Under the pieces are notes generated by a model, which ran no database searches, was not told the DNA's origin, and saw only the letters and a list, made by a program, of their open reading frames with translations. Both the position numbers and the translations under genes were made by a program. Shown one piece after another: positions 1 through 8,215 of a stretch of DNA of 64,000 nt. The stretch covers positions 1 to 64,000 of the forward strand of contig CAVTTB010000009.1 of NCBI GenBank assembly GCA_963737555.1, given 5' to 3'. Source of the DNA: JAHJQQ01 sp963737555 (GTDB taxonomy: Bacteria; Pseudomonadota; Gammaproteobacteria; Thiohalobacterales; Thiohalobacteraceae). The stretch's first letter is position 1, and each line of letters starts with the position of its first letter.

Positions 1-1
1 C

Positions 2-130
2 ATCGGCGTGTGCGTGCTGGGATCTTTGGTGGGGGTGGACATCGGGCGGAGTTTACCGAAAGCGCCCCTAGGTTCTACTGGTTCCGACTGGGGTGCGCCT
101 ACTCTTGACGTTGAGCCGGTGACGTCGTGA
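2..130 (+). CDS. C-terminal end of an unidentified protein (partial)
   Basis: An open frame enters from the left edge and ends at a TGA at 128-130, giving 42 residues with a hydrophobic start (VCVLGSLVGV) and a polar tail ending EPVTS. No motif or family is recognisable. It points toward nadA, whose stop is 14 bases further on. It could be the tail of a real gene or chance. Confidence 0.3.
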   Translation: MGVCVLGSLVGVDIGRSLPKAPLGSTGSDWGAPTLDVEPVTS

Positions 131-143
131 CCGGGAGGCTGGA

Positions 144-1229
144 TCAATCCCCTGACACCGCCTTCGCTGCGGTCTTATCCTGAGCAAAATCGATCATGCG
201 TTGTGTCGAGCGCAGCGCCTTGACGCGGATCGCCTCGTCGACGTGGATCTCATTGGCGCCGGTCTCCAGCACGTTGGCCAGATTGCGCAGGTCGTTCATC
301 GCCATCCACGGGCAGTGTGCGCACGATACGCAGGTCGCACCGACACCGACGGTGGGTGCCTCGAGGAATTTTTTGCCCGGTGCGGCCTGACGCATCTTAT
401 AGAGGATGCCGTTGTCGGTGGCGACGATGAACGTCGGGTTGGGTAGATCGTGTGCGGCCTTGATGAGTTGGGTGGTGGAGCCAATCACATCGGCGAGCGC
501 GATGACCGGTTGCGGGGATTCCGGATGCACCAGCACGGCGGCTTCGGGGTGTTGCTTCATCAGTGCTTGCAGCGCGCTGGCCTTGAAGGCCTCGTGTACC
601 ACGCAGCCGCCTTTCCATAACAGCATGTCGGCGCCGGAGACTTCCTGCACATAGCGGCCCAGGTGCTGGTCCGGGGCCCAGATGAGTTTCTCGCCGCGCG
701 CGGCGAGGTGTTTGGCGACGTCGACTGCGATACTGGAGGTGACAACCCAATCGGCGCGAGCTTTCACGGCGGCGCTGGTGTTGGCGTAGACAACGACAGT
801 GCGATCTGGATGCGCATCGCAGAACGGTATGAAGTCTTCGGCCGGGCAACTCAGGTCCAGCGAGCATTCGGCCTTGAGTGTAGGCATCAATACACGCTTT
901 TCCGGATTGAGAATCTTGGCGGTCTCGCCCATGAAGCGCACGCCGGCGACGACCAGGGTTGTTGCTGCATGTTGATGGCCGAAGCGCGCCATATCCAGCG
1001 AGTCGGAGACATAACCGCCGGTCTCGTCGGCCAGGCGTTGCAGATCTTCGTGGGTGTAGTAATGCGCGACCAACACTGCGTCTTGTTCGATCAGCAGGCG
1101 CTTGATGCGCGTGATGAGTTCATCGCGTTCGCCGGGCGCGTAGTCGGGCTCCGGCGTGCTGCCGGGCAGCGGGAATTGCTGCAGGCGCGGTGCCGGTACG
1201 CTGTCTTGATCGCGGGATGCTGCCTTCAT
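144..1229 (-). CDS. nadA: Quinolinate synthase A
   Basis: NadA condenses iminoaspartate with dihydroxyacetone phosphate to quinolinate in de novo NAD synthesis, using a 4Fe-4S cluster. The protein reads 361 aa from the ATG at 1229, close to the family length. Visible landmarks are HYYTHEDLQ near the N terminus, the RFMGETAKILNPEK stretch, and the C-terminal cysteine signature GATCVSCAHCPWMAMN. The frame stays open further upstream, but this ATG has a strong Shine-Dalgarno (AGGAGAGG on the minus strand, about 1233-1240) and begins where family similarity begins. No nadB or nadC is adjacent. Confidence 0.93.
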   Translation of the reverse strand: MKAASRDQDSVPAPRLQQFPLPGSTPEPDYAPGERDELITRIKRLLIEQDAVLVAHYYTHEDLQRLADETGGYVSDSLDMARFGHQHAATTLVVAGVRFMGETAKILNPEKRVLMPTLKAECSLDLSCPAEDFIPFCDAHPDRTVVVYANTSAAVKARADWVVTSSIAVDVAKHLAARGEKLIWAPDQHLGRYVQEVSGADMLLWKGGCVVHEAFKASALQALMKQHPEAAVLVHPESPQPVIALADVIGSTTQLIKAAHDLPNPTFIVATDNGILYKMRQAAPGKKFLEAPTVGVGATCVSCAHCPWMAMNDLRNLANVLETGANEIHVDEAIRVKALRSTQRMIDFAQDKTAAKAVSGD

Positions 1230-1442
1230 CAACCTCTCCTGGCCCGGTCTGGGCCATGTCATTTTACTGCGGATTGGATTTCGGAACACCCGCTGACAGC
1301 CCGCGATTACACAGGGTTTATGCGCGGCTGAGCGCGTTTTTTTCAACAGCCTGTTAAAACACTCTGGTAGAGTGGCGCGGTGTTCGCTAACGCCGGCCCG
1401 GCAGATTCCGGGTCGATATCCGGGTCGATTCAGGAGGGTTTC

Positions 1443-2766
1443 ATGCTGCCCAGCACACACGTCATCTCTTGGCGCCATTCTCGCATTTTCCCTGGGTGGT
1501 GGCGTGGCACAAGCGGCCAACTGGCTGGCCCTCCAGGGTACTGAGCCCGCTGGCAGCCAGGTGCGCGCGAAGTTGTGGGGATTCGTGCAGCCGGAATTCC
1601 AATCTACCGACGGCACCACGCTCGCGGCCGGCCCCTTCATTGGACAGCCGGCAAGCTTCAATCAGATTCCACCTGAACTGGAAGACCATTCGACGTTCCT
1701 GATCCGCCGGGCGCGCGTCGGCTTGCGCGGTAATCTGCTGCCGCAGAATGCACAGATCAATTATTTTCTCTTGCTCGAGGCGGGCAAGAACGGCATCACA
1801 GACAATACGGGCGGGCGCATCAAACTTACGGATGCGAGCATGACGTTCAGTCACCTGCCGGGGGCGCGGATTCGCCTCGGTCAGTTCAAGTATCCCGGCG
1901 CCGAAGAAGGCCTGATGGCCATTCAGTCGTATGACTATATCAACTTCAGCAATGCGACGAATTTTCTGCTGCAGGAGCGCTTCTTCGACAGCGACGGCGC
2001 GGTCAGCAGTCTGGATGAAAATGCACCCAACGGTCCCGTGGGTGCCTTCCGTGATATCGGTGTGCAGATGTTCGATGCGTATGCCGTCGGCGATTGGGAA
2101 CACAGTTATGCGCTGATGCTCGGCAATGGCAATGGCATCCTGCGGGGCGATGACAACAGTTCCAAGGATGTGTATCTGTACTGGGCCTCGGAGCGGGTGT
2201 TTGCCGGCAAGGGGCCGCGTCGCCAAGGCTGGAAGTTGTTGGCCTGGCATCAGCAGGGTGAACGCACGCTGGCAAGCGGTGCAACACAGACCGTCAATGA
2301 TTTCGATCGCGCGCGTTGGGGCGTGGGTACGACACTGCGCAAGGATAAGTATCGTGCGGCGGCCGAATATATCTGGGCCGATGGCATGATCTTCAATGGC
2401 AGCGACGGTGGCGCCGTGCCGGGCACGTTGAATATGGCCGCAAGCGCCGTCGCCTCGTGGAATATGCTACCGAATGATAAGGCCGATGGTGGCTATCTGG
2501 ATTTTGGCTACCAATTGTTGCCGGCATTGGAATTGGATCTGCGCTACGACACGCTCAATCGGGGCACACAAACGGCTGCCGAGGAACGTCAGTTCACGAC
2601 CTGGACGCTGGGCGCGCAATACGCCTTCACCGAAAACACCCGCGTGATGGTCAATTATGAATTCCGCGATGCCGAGGCGCCGCAGTTGGCCGGCAGCGCT
2701 GTGCCGAATCAGATTCTCGACGGCCTGGACGACCTCATGTCGGTGCAATTGCTGGCGTCGTTCTGA
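1443..2766 (+). CDS. Phosphate-selective porin O/P family protein (frame break in signal peptide)
   Basis: Outer-membrane beta-barrel porin of the OprO/OprP family, expected to pass phosphate or other anions. The mature part is about 415 aa with alternating beta-strand pattern, the family-typical DYINFSNATNF segment and a terminal phenylalanine (LLASF). The signal peptide (LGAILAFSLGGGVAQA, cleaved before ANW) is in the frame of the mature protein. The only ATG with a good Shine-Dalgarno (AGGAGG at 1432-1437, ATG 1443) is in another frame. One extra base between about 1446 and 1470 would join them into 440 aa. Without that correction no good start exists. Confidence 0.85.
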
Positions 2767-2787
2767 GCACGCCGCGTTGTGCGTGCG

Positions 2788-4276
2788 TCATTCGCGGGCG
2801 ATGTGTTTGATGTCGTTCCAGGTGTTCAGCGCGCGCTGGCGGGTGGCCGCGAGATCGACGATCGGCAACGGATAGTCACGTCCGAGTTCGATGCCGGCCT
2901 CAGCCAATACGGCGGCCGGTGCGACGCTGGGTTGATGAATCCACTTTGCCGGTAACGCGGCCAGCTCCGGCACCCACTGACGCACATAATCTCCGTTCGG
3001 ATCGAAACGCTCGCCCTGCACCACGGGATTGAAAATGCGGAAGTAGGGCGCGGCGTCGGCGCCGCAGCCGGCGACCCACTGCCAGCCCATCGTGTTGTTG
3101 GCCAGATCGGCATCGACCAGCGTATCCCAGAACCAGTGCGCGCCTTCCAGCCAATGAATGCGCAGATTCTTGGTCAGCAACGAGGCCACCAGCATGCGCA
3201 CGCGGTTGTGCATCCAACCGGTCTGCCACAACTCGCGCATACCCGCATCGACGATCGGAATGCCGGTGCGGCCGCGCTGCCAGGCGTGCAGCGCTGTCGC
3301 ATCATTATTCCAGGGGAAGTGCGCGAAGCGTGTGTCCAGCGGCTGTTCGGCGGTGTGCGGAAAATGGTAGAGCAGATGGATGGCGAATTCGCGCCAGGCG
3401 AGTTGGCGCAGAAAACTTTCCGCCGCGCCGGCATAGCCTGCACCACTGTTACCGGCGGCCCAGGCGCGCACCGCATACCAGACCTGCCGCGGACCGAGTT
3501 CGCCGAAATGCAGATGCGCCGACAGTCGCGAGGTGCCCTGGGTGGCGGGTAGATCGCGTTGCGTCGAATAATCGAGCAGCGCGCCATCGAGTGCCGCATG
3601 CAAACGTGCATGCGCGCCGGTCTCGCCGGGATGCCAGGTTTTATGCAGACCTGCGTCCCAGGCGATGTCGGGCAATAGCCGCAAGGACTCCAGCGCTAGA
3701 GAATCGTCCGCGGCGACTTTAATGCCAGTGATTCGATCCGGCGCCGGCAGGGGCGCTGATTCGATGAGGGTGCGTTGCAATGTCTTCCAGAACGGTGTGA
3801 ATACGCGATAGGGATTGCCGTCACCTTTCAGCAATTGCCAGGGTTCCAACAGCAGACTGGCATTGAAGCTGCGCGTGGCGATGCCCGCGTCGATGAGCGT
3901 GTGCTTGAGTGCGCTATCGCGGGCCACCGCCTGCGGTTCGTAGCAGCGGTTCCACAGTACCTCGCTGATCGCGTAACGTTGTCCCAGTGCGGTGAGAATT
4001 TGCGCTGGATCGCCCCGCTGGATAATCAGTTCCGCGCCGAGTTTGCGCAGACGACGTTGCAGCGCGGTGAGGCTGTGATGCAACCACCAGCGGCTGGCCG
4101 CGCCAGGGGGCCATTTAGATTCCCGCGGGTGAGATTCCTGCTGGCCAGCATTTGCATCCATGATGAACAACGGCAACACCCGATGGCCCTGCGCGACGGC
4201 ATAGCTCAAGGCCGGGTTGTCAGCGACACGCAGATCAGTGGCGAAACCAGACGATGACGGTATCGAGGGTATCCAT
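2788..4276 (-). CDS. phrB: Deoxyribodipyrimidine photolyase (frameshifted near the N terminus)
   Basis: Light-driven repair of cyclobutane pyrimidine dimers, using FAD plus an antenna pigment. The C-terminal FAD domain is clear: WREFAIHLLYHFP, GRTGIPIVDAGMRELWQTGWMHNR split over about 320-350, and the DLANNTMGWQWVAG and RIFNPVVQGERFDP motifs. The N terminus starts at ATG 4276 with VIVWFRHDLRVADNPALS, the photolyase hallmark, but an extra base at about 4237 produces a stop after WFRH. Removing it gives 495 aa, normal for class I. The start lies 5 bases after the thioredoxin/HEAT gene, so the two are probably cotranscribed. A cryptochrome role cannot be excluded. Confidence 0.88.
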
Positions 4277-4281
4277 AACCG

Positions 4282-4926
4282 CTACAGGGCGAGCAGGCTG
4301 TCTTCAGCCGACTCGCGCACGCTGGCATCCGCATCCTGGCGCATGCCCTCCAGGGTGGAGCGCGCCGCGGCATTGTGTGTCAAGCCGAGGGCATACGCCG
4401 CGTCCATGCGGATGCGCGGATCGGCATGGGTTGTCAGTGCCGTCAGTGCATCGATCAAGCTGGACAAGGTGTCGCTGCCTTCCAGATGTTCGATGACGGC
4501 CGCCGCGCCCAGGCGTACCTGTAATTCTGCCTGTGGATCGCCCAGCCAATGCACTAAGGCGGTGGCGATCTGCGGTGTGTGTTGCAGTGTGGCCAGCACG
4601 CCGGCGATATCGCCGTCGGCGAGACGCTCGCGTAGGTATTCATTGATGCCATCGGTGGACTGTGCGCGTTCCACCCACTGCGCGAGGACGGCGGGCGATT
4701 GCAGACCGGTGAGCACGAAGGGTCCGAGCCGCAACCAGGGTACGGCACGCACGCCCAGTGTCTGCGCCACGTCGGGATGGACGCCGATGTTGATGACTTC
4801 GAGGCGGCCGATGCGTCCGCTCTTCACCAGTTCACTGAGACCTTGCAGCACCGTCGGGCAGTGCGGACAGCCGGAGGCGATCAGCAAGAAGGCGTCGGGC
4901 GGTGTCGTAGTTGAGTCGGAAGGCAT
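4282..4926 (-). CDS. Thioredoxin-fold protein with C-terminal HEAT repeats
   Basis: 214 aa. Residues about 10-95 form a thioredoxin-like fold with an active-site-like CPHC (SGCPHCPTV) and a cis-proline candidate in VRAVPWLRLG. Residues about 130-214 look like two or three HEAT-type helical repeats (DPRIRMDAAYALGLT and ASVRESAEDSLLAL). Redox activity is plausible from CPHC but the substrate is unknown. The HEAT part suggests protein binding. It sits directly upstream of the photolyase gene with a 5-base gap. No signal peptide is seen, so it should be cytoplasmic. Confidence 0.7.
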   Translation of the reverse strand: MPSDSTTTPPDAFLLIASGCPHCPTVLQGLSELVKSGRIGRLEVINIGVHPDVAQTLGVRAVPWLRLGPFVLTGLQSPAVLAQWVERAQSTDGINEYLRERLADGDIAGVLATLQHTPQIATALVHWLGDPQAELQVRLGAAAVIEHLEGSDTLSSLIDALTALTTHADPRIRMDAAYALGLTHNAAARSTLEGMRQDADASVRESAEDSLLAL

Positions 4927-5134
4927 TGCGACAGCGTTCGAGTGATTGGACCACCATTATGACGATTCGCCGCCGGGCTGGCCAGAACCTATATTAGCCT
5001 AAATCTTGTCAAACAATACGATGGGGGTGGCTTGCGGCTATGAATACGCCATGCTTGGGTATGTTCCACGTATCGCGGAACGCGGGCCAGGCATACACTG
5101 CGACAGAATCCCGCTTGGACTTGGTGCAGCCAGC

Positions 5135-6958
5135 ATGCCTAATCCATTGAATCTCTGCGTTCCGACGGTTTCCGGCCTCCACCCGGTCTGTAGCCTCGTC
5201 GAGATTCGCCACTGGTTGGATGGCTTACCGAAGCTGAACGAGCTGCAGGTTTTCGGCGACGTGTCGAACCGCTTGCGGACGATCAATCGCACGCCGCTGC
5301 CGCCGCAAGTGCGCTTCGACATCATGGAGTGTTTCTCGAGTGAGGTCGAATATCTCACCGATAAACTCACGCGACGTTGTGAGCAGGCTGAATTCCCCGT
5401 CACGGAGGCCGAGCAGGCGTTGATCGATCGCCTGCATGCGTTGCTCGATGAACTGGCCAGCGGTTACAAGCATGTGTTGATCGACCTGGCGGGCATGCGC
5501 GTAGAGGGCGATGCCGCGGCGACGATTCGCGGCGCGCTATACCAGGCCATGCGTTTTCTGGCGCGGCGCGTGCTGCACAGCTATAGCGTCTATTGTCCGG
5601 TGCCGGCCGGCGTGTGGGGTGAATTGCACCGTCTGTATCGCTATGCGGAACAGGTCGATGTGGCACACACCCGGGTAGAGCATTTGGCCGACCAATCCAT
5701 CGGTGATGTCTATCGGCGGGTATTGCTGCTGAGTCTGGCGAATCCATTTCATCTCATGCAGGGCGAGGCGCGCGGCACACACGAACGACTGGCGAAATGG
5801 GCGCTCGCCTGTAACCTGCGGCATCCCGCGGAGTTTCCGCCCGAAGTGCCGGAGACATTTTATGCGGCGCGCTGTTTCGTCGATCTGGAGAGTGACGCCG
5901 CGCCGCGCTGGGGTCTGGTCGGCGCCGCCGGACTGCCCGCTGATGCGCGGATCATCGAGGTCCAGCCGGTCGCGCGCATCGTCGAAGATCGGATCCGGCA
6001 GATGACCCTGAAAGGCCAGTTGCCCATGCAGGAACGTATGGAACGCGATCTGCTGCGCCGGCTGCGCAATGCCTGGAGCGGGCGTCCCGCGCGCGCCGAT
6101 AAACGCAGCATCGAGTCGGGTGATGTGCAGGTGGTCAGCGGTCTGCGCGCCATTCATCATGCCATATCGGGCGGTGCGGATTTTCAACCGGAGCAGGATG
6201 AGATCGCTCTGCATGGTCGTGCCTTCAAGGGGGCGTCGAAGCTCAGTCTGGTGTCCATGGAGGAGGAGTCCTGGCGCAATCAGGAGACCCAGGGCAAGCT
6301 CGAACAGGGTTTGCTGAACCCGCGCGGTTACGGTTTCGACACCGAGCGTAATGAACAGGACGTCTGGGATCGGTCGTCACGGGTTGGCGCAGTGAAGAGC
6401 ACCCGCTTGGAGGAACGCATGGACAGTCGCTTGCTGAGCAAGCGTGGCCTGCTGCGCCGGCGCGACATCAGTGTGTCCGGCATCGGTGCGGACTATGACA
6501 GCGAATCCGGGTTGAGACTGCGCGTCGGCGATCTGGTGCGCATCGCTGCGGAGGTCAATGCGCAGAGGCAGGATTCGTCCGGACTCGGTATCGTCAGTTG
6601 GCTGCGGGAGATGGGGCCGGCACAGATGTCCATGGGTTTGCAGCGCATCGAGGGCACATCGACAGCGCTAGCGGTGCGCGGCATCGAGGGTGTGGGCGCG
6701 GATAGCGAGTATCACCGTGCGTTGGGTTTTAGCGTGGGCGATGCGCGCATGTTGATCGTGCCCGCCGGTATCTTCGAGATTGGCAGTCATGTGCTTTACA
6801 ACGCCCGTGTCGCCATGGGTGTGCTGGCACTGCGACGGATCGTGCATTCCACCAAAACCTTCACCCAATATGGCGTCGACAGCGTTGAGTTGACACTCGA
6901 ATTGCGTGAGGTGGTGCTCAAAGGGTTGTACAGATTGTTGGAACGCACGACGACCTGA
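5135..6958 (+). CDS. Large conserved protein with a C-terminal PilZ-like domain
   Basis: 607 aa from ATG 5135 (MPNPLNLCVP). The frame is open back to TTG 5006, but that extra stretch does not look like protein sequence and no start there has a convincing ribosome site. Residues 1-400 are helical and unassigned. The C-terminal part has an RGLLR motif followed closely by DISVSG, then GDLVRI, GIVSWLR and MGLQRI, the order seen in PilZ domains that bind cyclic di-GMP. The spacing between the arginines and DxSxxG is shorter than usual, so ligand binding is uncertain. No membrane segment is apparent. Neighbours do not clarify the role. Confidence 0.65.
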   Translation: MPNPLNLCVPTVSGLHPVCSLVEIRHWLDGLPKLNELQVFGDVSNRLRTINRTPLPPQVRFDIMECFSSEVEYLTDKLTRRCEQAEFPVTEAEQALIDRLHALLDELASGYKHVLIDLAGMRVEGDAAATIRGALYQAMRFLARRVLHSYSVYCPVPAGVWGELHRLYRYAEQVDVAHTRVEHLADQSIGDVYRRVLLLSLANPFHLMQGEARGTHERLAKWALACNLRHPAEFPPEVPETFYAARCFVDLESDAAPRWGLVGAAGLPADARIIEVQPVARIVEDRIRQMTLKGQLPMQERMERDLLRRLRNAWSGRPARADKRSIESGDVQVVSGLRAIHHAISGGADFQPEQDEIALHGRAFKGASKLSLVSMEEESWRNQETQGKLEQGLLNPRGYGFDTERNEQDVWDRSSRVGAVKSTRLEERMDSRLLSKRGLLRRRDISVSGIGADYDSESGLRLRVGDLVRIAAEVNAQRQDSSGLGIVSWLREMGPAQMSMGLQRIEGTSTALAVRGIEGVGADSEYHRALGFSVGDARMLIVPAGIFEIGSHVLYNARVAMGVLALRRIVHSTKTFTQYGVDSVELTLELREVVLKGLYRLLERTTT

Positions 6959-7002
6959 CGCATCGCGACAGACAGAAACATCGATAACGAGGGAGTAGAA
7001 CC

Positions 7003-8004
7003 ATGCAGGCTATGCTGATGACCGCCGCAGGCGGCTTAGATGTGTTGCAGATGCGCGATTTGCCCGAGCCGCAGATCACGGCCGCGAATCAGGTGAAAGT
7101 GAGGCTGCGCGGCGCCGGCGTCAATCCCCTTGACACCAAACTGCGCGCACGCGGCGTGCTGGTGCCCGATGCGCTGCCCTGCGTGCTCGGTTGCGACGGC
7201 GCCGGCGAGGTGGTCGAGTGCGGCGCCGAGGTAACCGAGCTCGCCGTCGGCGATGCCGTGTGGTTCTGTCACGGCGGTCTCGGCCGCGAACCGGGTAATT
7301 ACGCGCAGTACACCGTGCTGCCCGCGGCTGTTGCGCGACGCATGCCGGAAACCCTGAACGCACTGCACGCGGCGGCCGGACCGCTGGTGTTGATTACCGC
7401 CTGGGAGGCGTTATTCGATCGCGCGCATCTGCAGGCGGGGCAGACCGTGTTGATTCATGCCGGTGCGGGTGGCGTCGGACATGTGGCGATTCAATTGGCC
7501 AAGCGCGCGGGTGCGCGCGTGATCACCACCGCCAGCGGTGCGGATAAGGCGGCCTTCGTGCGCGGTCTGGGCGCGGAACAGGTGATCGATCACCGGCAGA
7601 CCGATTTTGTCGCGGCGGTCAACGACTGGACGAAGGGCGCTGGCGTCGATGTCGTGTTGGATTGCGTCGGCGGCGAAACTTTTCGTCGCAGCCTCGCTGT
7701 CACCGCGCACTATGGCGATGTCGTCACCTTGCTCGAACCCGGCGCGGAGACAGATTGGAAAGAGGCGCGCAACCGCAATCTGCGTATCGGTTTTGAATTG
7801 ATGCTGACGCCGATGCTGCGCGAACTGCCGCAAGCACGTGCGCACCAGGGCGAGATACTGGATCGCTGCGCCGGCATGATCGATGCCGGACAGTTGCAAC
7901 TGCATGTCAGCGAGACATTGCCGCTGGCGCGCGCGGCCGAGGCGCATGCGCGTATCGAGGAAGGTCGTGTACAGGGAAAACTGGTGTTGGATCCTTGGGG
8001 CTAG
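7003..8004 (+). CDS. MDR-superfamily quinone oxidoreductase / zinc-type alcohol dehydrogenase-like protein
   Basis: 333 aa NAD(P)H-dependent oxidoreductase of the medium-chain family. The N-terminal GroES-like domain has GAGVNPLDTKLR and LGCDGAGEV. The Rossmann domain has the dinucleotide motif HAGAGGVGHVAIQLAK at about 150-165. The usual structural-zinc cysteine cluster is absent, which fits the quinone-oxidoreductase branch. The start ATG 7003 follows a GAGGGAG ribosome site. The TAG stop codon lies inside an inverted repeat (8002-8033). Substrate unknown. Confidence 0.85.
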   Translation: MQAMLMTAAGGLDVLQMRDLPEPQITAANQVKVRLRGAGVNPLDTKLRARGVLVPDALPCVLGCDGAGEVVECGAEVTELAVGDAVWFCHGGLGREPGNYAQYTVLPAAVARRMPETLNALHAAAGPLVLITAWEALFDRAHLQAGQTVLIHAGAGGVGHVAIQLAKRAGARVITTASGADKAAFVRGLGAEQVIDHRQTDFVAAVNDWTKGAGVDVVLDCVGGETFRRSLAVTAHYGDVVTLLEPGAETDWKEARNRNLRIGFELMLTPMLRELPQARAHQGEILDRCAGMIDAGQLQLHVSETLPLARAAEAHARIEEGRVQGKLVLDPWG

Positions 8005-8033
8005 GGCGCAATAGCGCAGCGTATTGCGCCCTA
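8002..8033. repeat. Perfect 12-bp-arm palindrome overlapping a stop codon
   Basis: Left arm TAGGGCGCAATA (8002-8013), loop GCGCAGCG, right arm TATTGCGCCCTA (8022-8033), a perfect inverted repeat. The first three bases are the stop codon of the upstream oxidoreductase. The pattern of a variable stem around an AGCGCAGCG-type loop resembles dispersed palindromic intergenic repeats seen in many gammaproteobacteria (from memory). It may also serve as a transcript-end hairpin, but there is no T tract. Confidence 0.75.
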
Positions 8034-8059
8034 CATTGCGTTGAATATAAACCGCATTT

Positions 8060-8190
8060 GCCACGGAATCACACGGAAAAACACGGACAAGATCATAAGC
8101 TTCGCGCCGGCACCGCCATCACCCGCAAGGTGGTGAATAGTCGTTCCACGAATGTACTGTGTTTCAGTGTCTTCCGTGTGTTTCCGTGGC
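8060..8190. repeat. Intergenic element bounded by CCACGGAA inverted repeats
   Basis: The left end reads GCCACGGAATCACACGGAA (from 8060) and the right end, read on the opposite strand from 8190, GCCACGGAAACACACGGAA. The arms are imperfect inverted copies of about 25-28 bases enclosing about 75 bases. Within each arm the short unit CACGGAA recurs. It fills the gap between the oxidoreductase and the convergent glucan synthase gene. No protein is encoded. It looks like a dispersed, possibly mobile, miniature repeat. Confidence 0.6.
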
Positions 8191-8215
8191 TGAAATGATC
8201 TTTTTAGGTTGAACT

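Noticed and set aside
1260..1320. A Pho box upstream of the phosphate-type porin
   Set aside because: Two CTGT-like pieces exist but their 15-base spacing does not fit the 11-base repeat of PhoB sites.
1330..1360. A terminator with GCGC stem and T run near the nadA start
   Set aside because: The stem is only 4 bp and it lies upstream of nadA, where no gene ends in that direction.
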